Shown piece by piece: positions 56,249 to 62,468 of a stretch of DNA of 62,468 bases; the stretch's first letter is position 1; each line of letters begins with the position of its first letter. Position numbers and translations under genes: made by a program. The notes below the pieces were generated by a model. The model was not told the origin of the DNA. It worked only from the letters and a program-made list of their open reading frames with translations, and did no database searches. The stretch is from Bacillus marinisedimentorum (lineage in GTDB: Bacteria > Bacillota > Bacilli > Bacillales > Bacillaceae_O): assembly GCF_001644195.2 (NCBI RefSeq), contig NZ_LWBL02000018.1:1-62468 (forward strand). Direction: 5' to 3'.

Positions 56249-58099
56249 TCAGCCGGCTGCCCCTTTATCAAGCATATTGAATTGCGCTTTCACAAGGCGG
56301 TAGTATTCACCTTCTTGCTCCATCAATTCATCATGATTTCCCTCTTCAATTTTTTTCCCGTGGTCAAGGACGACAATTTTACCGGCTTCCCTGATTGTGG
56401 ATAGCCTATGGGCGATAATAATAGCTGTCCGTCCTTTCAGCAACGTCCGCAGCGCTTCCTGAATCTGCATTTCCGTCTCCGTATCTATGCTGGCAGTAGC
56501 TTCATCAAGAATGAGGATTTTCGGATCGGCCAGCAATGCCCTCGCGAAAGAAAGAAGCTGTCTTTCTCCCTGCGATAAAATATTGCCGCGCTCTTCAACT
56601 TCTGTTTCATAACCGTTGCTCAGTTTTGATATGAATTTATCCGCACCGACTGCTGAAGCTGCCCTTTTCACCTCTTCATCGGATGCATCCGGCCGGCCGA
56701 ATCTGATATTTTCAATAATGGTCCCTGAAAAAATGAATGTATCTTGAAGGACGATGCTTATTTGTGTCCGCAAGTCACTCAGCTTCACGTTCCGGATGTC
56801 ATGGCCGTCAATCTTCAATGACCCTTCTGTAACATCGTAAAAACGGGTGACAAGATTGGCGATCGTCGATTTGCCTGATCCGGTATGGCCGACGAGCGCC
56901 GCCGTCTGTCCCTGTTCAATAATGATCGAGACATCATCGAGGGCTTTGTTCCTCTCATCATATGCAAAACTGACATGATCAAGTTCAATTCTGCCCTTCA
57001 TATCTTCAAGTGGTACAGGATCTTTCTTCTCTTGCACGTTCGGCTGCTCATCAAGGAACTCGAAAATCCTTTCAGAAGAGGCCATCCCGACAAGCAATTG
57101 GTTGTATACCTGTCCGAGCCGGGAAATCGGTTCCCAGAACATGCCAAGATAAAAAGCAAACGACACAAAAACTCCAATGGTGATCTCGCCCGACTGGATG
57201 AAAGTCGCCCCTATCCATATTAAAATAGCTGTTCCGACTGCATTAGACATTTCAACAAACGGCCGGAACATCGCATTCTTCTGGGTTGCATCCCGCCAGC
57301 TCTCCATCGTCTCACTGTTCACGACATTGAAAAAAGCCATGTTCTCTTTTTCCTGAGTGAAAGACTGGGTCACCCGGATACCCTGAATGCTTTCATTCAA
57401 ATGTGAATTCAGCTTTGACTGCCGGATTCTGACTGTTTGCCAGGAACGGCGGATCGTTTTCCGCAGGTGGGTCGATATAAAAAACATGATCGGCAAAATG
57501 ACCATTATGGCAAGGGTCAACTTTGGGCTGAGTGCAAACAAAATACCGACGATGCCAATCAGCATGATGACATCCATCAACAGATTGATGACACCATTTG
57601 TGAATAAGTCCTGCAATGAATTGACATCGTTCTGTATCCGGACAAGGATCGAACCGGCCGAACGGTTGTCAAAGAACCGATGGCTGAGCCGCTGGATATG
57701 CGTAAAAAGATGATGGCGCAAGTCGTATATGACTTGCTGGCCGAGCCGGTTCATCCAGCGGATCCGGAGCAAGTTCGCTGCATATGACAAAATATACAGG
57801 CCGCTAATAACAGCTACAAGGGTCCATAACAGCGGCAAATTTTTATTTTTGATGGCATGATCCATTGTGTAGACACCGATCAAGATCGGCACAATCAGGC
57901 GGACTGCTGTAGAGATGAGCATCGCAACAAAAGCGAGCGGCAACAAATTGGTGGAGTATGGTTTCAAATAACTGAACAGCCTCGCCATCTGAGACCAGTT
58001 GAACGGTTTTTCGATTGCCTGGTCAGTTGAATAACGAAACCGGTTCAATGTCCGTTCGGAAACATTTTCCCTTGCTTTTTCCACTGTGTTTTTACTCAT
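56249..58099 (-). CDS. ABC exporter half-transporter, second subunit (YfiC/YknV type)
   Basis: 616 residues: an N-terminal cytoplasmic extension of about 40 residues, six membrane helices (about 45-330), then the nucleotide-binding domain with Walker A GHTGSGKST, signature LSQGERQLL, Walker B ILILDEATAS and H-loop IIAHRLST. All motifs are intact, so both halves could hydrolyse ATP. It overlaps the upstream half-transporter by 4 nt (ATGA); the two probably form a heterodimeric drug or lipid exporter. Substrate unknown. Confidence 0.9.
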   Translation of the reverse strand: MSKNTVEKARENVSERTLNRFRYSTDQAIEKPFNWSQMARLFSYLKPYSTNLLPLAFVAMLISTAVRLIVPILIGVYTMDHAIKNKNLPLLWTLVAVISGLYILSYAANLLRIRWMNRLGQQVIYDLRHHLFTHIQRLSHRFFDNRSAGSILVRIQNDVNSLQDLFTNGVINLLMDVIMLIGIVGILFALSPKLTLAIMVILPIMFFISTHLRKTIRRSWQTVRIRQSKLNSHLNESIQGIRVTQSFTQEKENMAFFNVVNSETMESWRDATQKNAMFRPFVEMSNAVGTAILIWIGATFIQSGEITIGVFVSFAFYLGMFWEPISRLGQVYNQLLVGMASSERIFEFLDEQPNVQEKKDPVPLEDMKGRIELDHVSFAYDERNKALDDVSIIIEQGQTAALVGHTGSGKSTIANLVTRFYDVTEGSLKIDGHDIRNVKLSDLRTQISIVLQDTFIFSGTIIENIRFGRPDASDEEVKRAASAVGADKFISKLSNGYETEVEERGNILSQGERQLLSFARALLADPKILILDEATASIDTETEMQIQEALRTLLKGRTAIIIAHRLSTIREAGKIVVLDHGKKIEEGNHDELMEQEGEYYRLVKAQFNMLDKGAAG

Positions 58100-59865
58100 T
58101 CCGCCACCTCCTGCCTGACCTTGTTCTGAATAATCTTTTCACGATCCTGGAATTGAATGTCATAAATCCGTTTATACGCACCGCCGTTTTCCAGTAATTC
58201 TTCATGACAGCCGCGTTCCACCACTGCACCGTCATCTAAGACGAGAATCTCATCTGCATGTTTTAAAGAAGAGATGCGGTGGGCGATAATAAACGTCGTC
58301 CTCCCTTTCATCACTTCCTGAAGCGCTTCCTGGATTTTGAACTCGGTTTCCATATCCACCGCGCTCGTAGCATCATCAAGAATGAGGATACTCGGATCAA
58401 TCAGCAGTGCCCTCGCAATGGACACACGCTGCTTCTGCCCTCCTGATAGACCCATGCCGCGCTCGCCGAGCATCGTATCATATCCATTTTCCATTTCGGT
58501 AATGAACTCATGTGCCTGGGCTCGCTTAGCAGCGTCAATAATTTGGTCCATCGTCGCATCCGGAGAACCGTATGCGATATTATCCTTTATCGATGAGGAG
58601 AACAAAAACGGTTCCTGCAATACGAAGCCGATGCTTTTTCGGAGGGTTTTCAATGAATATTCATCAATGTCGCGCCCATCAATGAATATTTGCCCGTCAA
58701 CCGGATCATAGAACCTGCTGATCAGCTGTGTAATGCTTGTTTTGCCTGACCCGGTCGACCCGATCAATCCGATTGTTTTTCCAGGCTCAGCAGTAAAGGA
58801 TACATTTTGCAAGGCCGGTTTGTCTTCTTCGGTATATTGGAGCGTCACATCGCGAAACTCAACTTTCCCCTTCAACCTCATCCCGGCAATTGCATCTGTT
58901 TTTTCCGTATGTTTTTCATCCTCTTCCAATATTTCCAGCAGCCTTTCCCCAGAAGCTTTTGCCTGTGAAAATGTGTTAATGACGAATCCGAGGTTCATAA
59001 TCGGCCCGATGATATACCAGACGAGGCTGAAAAAAGCGACAAGCTTACCTACCTGGAGGTCGCCGGAAATGACAAGATAGCCTCCAAAAGACAGCAGGGC
59101 AACGACGGAAATATTGCCGATGAATTCCATGAGCGGAAAATACTTGGCCCAAATATCGGAAGTCGTTATATAGTTTTCTTTATAATCCTTGTTCTTTTCC
59201 ACAAATTTATTGACTTCGAAATCTTCCCTGCTTAACGATTTGACCGTGTTTATACCGCTTATATTCTCCTGTACTTTTGTGTTCAAATTCCCGAACGATT
59301 TACGGATTCCCCGGAAAGCCGGGTGAACCTGTTTATCGAATTTATATACGACCACGGCCAGAAACGGAAGGGCCGCCAGCGTCACGATCGCCAGTGGTAT
59401 TGAATAATAAAACATTACAGCCAGGCTTACGCTGACAAGAAGCAAAAAGTTCAGTACCTGTGCAAATCCGAAGGAAAGAAAGAAGCGGAACCCTTCGACA
59501 TCGGCTGTCAGCCTTGACATCAAATCACCGGTTTTCGCATTGTCATAGTAGCGGAAAGGCAGGTATTGAAGCTTTTGATACAGCTCCCTCCGCAACGCAT
59601 ACACCGATTTGATCCCAAATAAATCGCCGAGATACTGATGAAGATATGTAGCAGCCCCCTTCACCATCATAATGAGGATGAAGCCAATTGAAAGATAAGG
59701 AATGTATTGATAATTTCCCGCGATGATAACATTATCGATTGTCACTTGTAAGATGATAGGATAAATCACTGTAATTCCTGTCACGAAAACAAGGAAAAAC
59801 ATAGACAGCAAAAAATTACGTTTGTAAGGCCAATAAAATTGTTTCAACTTTTTAAACGTATCCAA
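58096..59865 (-). CDS. ABC exporter half-transporter, first subunit (YfiB/YknU type)
   Basis: 589 residues: six membrane helices (about 15-310) and the nucleotide-binding domain with Walker A GSTGSGKTS, signature LSGGQKQRV, Walker B ILILDDATSAVD and H-loop IIAHRISS. The Walker B ends in Asp instead of Glu (DDATSA), a degenerate catalytic base often seen in one half of heterodimeric exporters. Start TTG behind AGGAGGG. Confidence 0.9.
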   Translation of the reverse strand: MDTFKKLKQFYWPYKRNFLLSMFFLVFVTGITVIYPIILQVTIDNVIIAGNYQYIPYLSIGFILIMMVKGAATYLHQYLGDLFGIKSVYALRRELYQKLQYLPFRYYDNAKTGDLMSRLTADVEGFRFFLSFGFAQVLNFLLLVSVSLAVMFYYSIPLAIVTLAALPFLAVVVYKFDKQVHPAFRGIRKSFGNLNTKVQENISGINTVKSLSREDFEVNKFVEKNKDYKENYITTSDIWAKYFPLMEFIGNISVVALLSFGGYLVISGDLQVGKLVAFFSLVWYIIGPIMNLGFVINTFSQAKASGERLLEILEEDEKHTEKTDAIAGMRLKGKVEFRDVTLQYTEEDKPALQNVSFTAEPGKTIGLIGSTGSGKTSITQLISRFYDPVDGQIFIDGRDIDEYSLKTLRKSIGFVLQEPFLFSSSIKDNIAYGSPDATMDQIIDAAKRAQAHEFITEMENGYDTMLGERGMGLSGGQKQRVSIARALLIDPSILILDDATSAVDMETEFKIQEALQEVMKGRTTFIIAHRISSLKHADEILVLDDGAVVERGCHEELLENGGAYKRIYDIQFQDREKIIQNKVRQEVAE

Positions 59866-60076
59866 TCAGGTCCCTCCTTTAAAACAGCCGTAAATATAAA
59901 TATATCGATACTCGAAATATCTTGCCATCAGGATTAAGAGGCAAATCAGGCTGTTTTTTCCTAAAAAAATGCATATCTCTCAAAAAATTTTCGATTTTCT
60001 CTTTTTTTCAAAAATTCCACCTGATTGAAACGAGTTGCGGGTGTGAGTTGATTGCTGATATGCCTGAAATGAACAC
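59866..60076. other. Gap upstream of the ABC exporter pair
   Basis: An AT-rich stretch near 59893-59905 (ATAAATATATCGA) is a candidate promoter for the exporter genes. Nothing else recognised. Confidence 0.35.
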
Positions 60077-60217
60077 ATGAGCAAGGCGCCCGCCTAGCAG
60101 AGTATGCATAAGCGAGGCATCACCGCTTATGACGATAGCCGCTGGCGCCTGGAGCTGGACGATTCCCTTCTGGCTTTTTATCCACAACGGTTAAATTTTA
60201 TAATTTGTTTAACAATG
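60077..60217 (-). repeat. Repeat family A, long copy A13
   Basis: GAGCAAGGCGCCCGCCTAGC ... GATAGCCGCTGGCGCCTGGA with the apex deleted (GCGAGGCATCACCGC). The full tail ends AATTTGTTTAACAATG at the A-tract of the peroxiredoxin terminator. Confidence 0.9.
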
Positions 60218-60247
60218 AAAAAAGCCTGACGACGGTTCGTCAGGCTT
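60218..60247 (-). terminator. Peroxiredoxin gene terminator
   Basis: Stem AAGCCTGACG / CGTCAGGCTT with a T-run on the minus strand. Confidence 0.92.
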
Positions 60248-60265
60248 TGACTGCATGCTTTTGAT

Positions 60266-60808
60266 TTAAAGTGTTTCCTGGCCAGGCTTCCAGTTTGCCG
60301 GGCAAAGACCGCCTGTTTGAAGTGCTTGAAGGACACGGATTGTTTCCTCGACACTGCGTCCGACATCGTTATGGTGAACGACAGAATATACAAGTTCACC
60401 TTCAGGGTTGATGATGAACAGGCCGCGAAGCGCGATACCTTCTTCTTCAATCAAGACACCGAAGTCGCGGGATACAGTATGATTCGTATCAGCAGCAAGC
60501 GGATATTTCAAATCGCCAAGTCCGTTGTCGTCACGGGATGTGTTGATCCACGCCAGATGAGTGTGAATTGTATCAGTGGAAACGCCGATTACTTCTGCAT
60601 CAAGGTCTTCAAACTGATCATGTGCGTCAGAAAGAGCAGTGATTTCTGTAGGACACACGAAAGTGAAGTCCATTGGATAGAAGAACAATACCGTCCACTT
60701 GTCCTGCTTCATCATGTCCTCAAGGCTTACTTTACCGAACTCCTTGTTTGGCATTACCGCGTCCATTTCAAAACGCGGAGATTGTTTCGCTACCATACGT
60801 TCTGCCAT
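60266..60808 (-). CDS. 2-Cys peroxiredoxin (YkuU-like)
   Basis: 180 residues. Peroxidatic Cys52 in FTFVCPTE, resolving Cys169 in GGLCPANWKPGQ, and conserved GVSTDTIHTHLAWINT. Reduces peroxides with thioredoxin-type donors. Sequence and length match B. subtilis YkuU as I recall it, and ykuT follows upstream as there. It has a strong sigma-A promoter (60856-60884) and ribosome site AGGAGGAGAT. Confidence 0.95.
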   Translation of the reverse strand: MAERMVAKQSPRFEMDAVMPNKEFGKVSLEDMMKQDKWTVLFFYPMDFTFVCPTEITALSDAHDQFEDLDAEVIGVSTDTIHTHLAWINTSRDDNGLGDLKYPLAADTNHTVSRDFGVLIEEEGIALRGLFIINPEGELVYSVVHHNDVGRSVEETIRVLQALQTGGLCPANWKPGQETL

Positions 60809-61113
60809 ATGTATCTCCTCCTATAAAAATGAATTGTTTGTCCTGCACACTGGTTATTATAACGAAGAGTTACTTTTTAGTCAATGTTAAATAATAATTA
60901 GTGTAAACTAATAACAATTCAATTAACTCTTGTTATCGTATCCAAATTAAGGATTCCCCTTTTCCCGGCAAATATGCAGGACTTCCACAGATTCTTCCCT
61001 CTCCGTACAATCAAAGAAGAAAGTGTGATAAACTGAAAACCGGTTTCAATAACAGTGTACCATGAGAAATTCATGGAAATAAAATGATATGATGCAGAAA
61101 GAGAGGTTTTTAT
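60809..61113. promoter_or_regulatory. Divergent region peroxiredoxin / ykuT
   Basis: For the peroxiredoxin: -35 TTGACT (60879-60884), 17-bp spacer, -10 TATAAT (60856-60861), minus strand. Upstream lies a perfect inverted repeat ATTAGT-GTAA-ACTAAT (60897-60912), a possible operator. For ykuT a weak -10 TATGAT is near 61087. Confidence 0.7.
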
Positions 61114-61962
61114 ATGGATTTTTCAGATATTTTACAAAACATTGCGTGGGCGGAAATTTTGAAGGACACTGCGGTCATCCTGCTTAAGCTGATCGGGATA
61201 TTCATCGCCTTCGCAATTGTAAAGGGCATCGGCAGCAGGCTGATCGATTCAGCGTTTGACCGTGTCCAGAAACGGGATAATTTATCAGCTGCCCGAGCAA
61301 AAACGCTTACGTCATTATCAAAAAACATTTTCTCTTATACGCTGATTTTCATCTTTATCGTGATGATTTTTGAAATCTTCAATTACGACGTAAAAGCACT
61401 TCTTGCTGGAGCAGGCATTATCGGGCTTGCCGTCGGTTTCGGTGCACAGGGGCTTGTCAGTGATATCGTCACCGGTTTTTTTCTGCTGCTTGAAAAACAG
61501 CTTGATGTTGAAGAATACGTCACAATGGCTGGTTATTCAGGCATTGTCGAATCCGTCGGACTCCGCACAACCCAGGTGAGGGCATTTGACGGCACGCTCA
61601 TATACATTCCAAACCGGGAGATTTCAAGCTTGAGCAATCATTCCCGCGGCAACATGAGGGCACTAGTCGATATGAGCATTTCCTACGGTGACAACATTGA
61701 CGAAGCGACTGCCATCCTGCAAAGTGCCTGTGATCAATTTGCGGCAGAAAACGAAGCCGTCAAAGAAGGTCCAAACGTCATCGGCGTTCAAAGCCTAGGA
61801 GCTTCGGATGTTGTGATCAGGGTTATTGCAAAAACGGAAAATGGCGCACAATGGGAAGTTGAACGGCAGCTGAGGAAAATCCTCAAAGAAACACTTGATC
61901 AAAACGGTATCGAAATCCCTTACCCTCATCAGGTTTACATCAATAAGAAACAGGAAAATTAA
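61114..61962 (+). CDS. MscS-family mechanosensitive channel (YkuT-like)
   Basis: 282 residues: membrane helices at about 18-40, 68-90 and the pore helix 95-125 (AGAGIIGLAVGFGAQGLVSD, rich in Gly/Ala as in MscS TM3), then the cytoplasmic beta and vestibule domains (RTTQVRAFDGTLIYIPNREI). It should release solutes on hypo-osmotic shock. Ribosome site AGAGAGGT before the ATG. In B. subtilis ykuT lies next to ykuU. Confidence 0.92.
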   Translation: MDFSDILQNIAWAEILKDTAVILLKLIGIFIAFAIVKGIGSRLIDSAFDRVQKRDNLSAARAKTLTSLSKNIFSYTLIFIFIVMIFEIFNYDVKALLAGAGIIGLAVGFGAQGLVSDIVTGFFLLLEKQLDVEEYVTMAGYSGIVESVGLRTTQVRAFDGTLIYIPNREISSLSNHSRGNMRALVDMSISYGDNIDEATAILQSACDQFAAENEAVKEGPNVIGVQSLGASDVVIRVIAKTENGAQWEVERQLRKILKETLDQNGIEIPYPHQVYINKKQEN

Positions 61963-62022
61963 ATAGCAAGGTTTCGACATTCAAGGAACCTGCAAATGAC
62001 TGGACAAGGAGGAATTCGCTTT

Positions 62023-62232
62023 ATGCCATACGAGTCCATAGACGATTTGCCGGAACGAGTGAAGGATAACTTGCCGCATCATGCCAAAGAAATTTTCATG
62101 GAGGCCTTCAACTCTGCTGAAGAAGAGTACGATGACGAAGATACCCACTTCGCCGTTGCCTGGAGTGCAGTTAAGAATGAGTACGAAAAAAATGATGAAG
62201 GTGAATGGGTGAAAAAGGAAGAGGACCAGTGA
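62023..62232 (+). CDS. ChaB family protein
   Basis: 69 residues. MPYESIDDLPERVKDNLPHH then AKEIFMEAFNSAEEEYDDED and FAVAWSAVKNEYEK match the ChaB family, named cation transport regulators in E. coli although the mechanism is unclear. The ATG at 62023 has AAGGAGGA 9 nt upstream. It is 60 nt after ykuT and may be cotranscribed. Confidence 0.88.
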   Translation: MPYESIDDLPERVKDNLPHHAKEIFMEAFNSAEEEYDDEDTHFAVAWSAVKNEYEKNDEGEWVKKEEDQ

Positions 62233-62380
62233 TGAAGGTAACGGTTTAGGTTGAAAAATAATGAAATCTTCTCTTTCATAAACGTTATTTGACTCGCTGC
62301 CAAATGATTTGGAAATCCCCAATAGAATTGGCCGTAAAAAAATCCATGAAGAAACCTACAGGTTCGGTTTTCAAGTACAA

Positions 62381-62468
62381 AATGGAAAATACCACACCAA
62401 ACAGCAGTCCGATTAGCAACAAAATTGGGCTGCTTATTTTTTTGATATAGGCTCTGTTAAACGTAAGT
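62381..62468 (+). repeat. Repeat family D, copy 2 (runs off the window)
   Basis: ACCACACCAAACAGCAGTCC, GATTAGCAACAAAATTGGGC, TTTTTTTGATATAGGCTCTG. Same order as the reverse complement of 21640-21733, including the terminator-type hairpin AGCAGTCC...GGGCTGCT. Could be the edge of an IS outside the window. Between 62233 and 62380 nothing was recognised. Confidence 0.75.

Noticed and set aside
56249-59865. ABC pair as CydCD
   Set aside because: It lies upstream of cydAB beyond a strong terminator, and the sequence follows YfiBC/YknUV-type drug exporters rather than CydCD.

Overview
The window is a chromosomal segment of a low-to-moderate-GC, endospore-forming member of the Bacillaceae. Gene content and order follow the Bacillus subtilis region ykuU/ykuT - rnjA - pdh - speA - yla genes - ftsW - pycA - cta, read in reverse (B. 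subtilis comparisons are from memory, not a search). No rRNA, tRNA, CRISPR array or prophage was seen. Apart from one IS element it is core chromosome, but the spaces between genes carry several families of dispersed structured repeats.

Layout. 1-2250: decayed repeats, then an intact IS150-type element (346-2012, GTT target duplication) inserted in the loop of an intrinsic terminator. 2251-3450: Eis-type acetyltransferase. 3752-11807: caa3 cytochrome c oxidase (ctaB-C-D-E-F, then ctaG and a DUF420/ctaM gene) divergent from heme A synthase ctaA. 12097-18368: pycA, ftsW, ylaN, glsA. 18566-25832: ylaL, ylaK (PhoH), ylaJ, a flavin split-barrel protein, ylaI, an unknown small gene, ylaH, typA, ylaF. 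25858-29927: GNAT, inositol monophosphatase, small yk genes, yktB, yktA, flavin oxidoreductase. 30245-32200: speA and, next to it, an unlisted SR1-like RNA encoding an SR1P-like peptide. 32553-37187: small DUF genes, a polysaccharide-deacetylase lipoprotein, an aromatic acid exporter-like protein and a thioredoxin-fold-like lipoprotein. 37472-42396: pdhABCD. 43372-48289: ykyA, then a four-subunit ferredoxin-dependent 2-oxoacid oxidoreductase operon with a P-loop ATPase, which I do not expect at this place in B. subtilis. 48507-53240: def, ykrA, rpoY-rnjA, ktrC. 53411-55776: cydAB with a TGTGA-N6-TCACA operator. 56249-59865: ABC exporter pair. 60266-62232: peroxiredoxin ykuU, MscS-type ykuT, chaB-like.

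Functionally the window is central aerobic metabolism: pyruvate is fed to acetyl-CoA (PDH), to oxaloacetate (PycA) and possibly to a ferredoxin-linked 2-oxoacid oxidoreductase, and electrons leave through caa3 or bd-type oxidases. RNA decay (RNase J1 with RNAP epsilon), translation (TypA, peptide deformylase) and cell division (FtsW) genes lie between.

Most notable in the non-coding DNA: repeat family A (about 14 full or partial copies) folds into a long hairpin whose apical and basal arms change sequence while keeping complementarity. All five long A copies, and family B copies either directly or behind an A copy, abut the T-run side of a rho-independent terminator in one fixed orientation. 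Together with the IS inside a terminator loop, this points to terminators as landing sites for repeated DNA in this genome.
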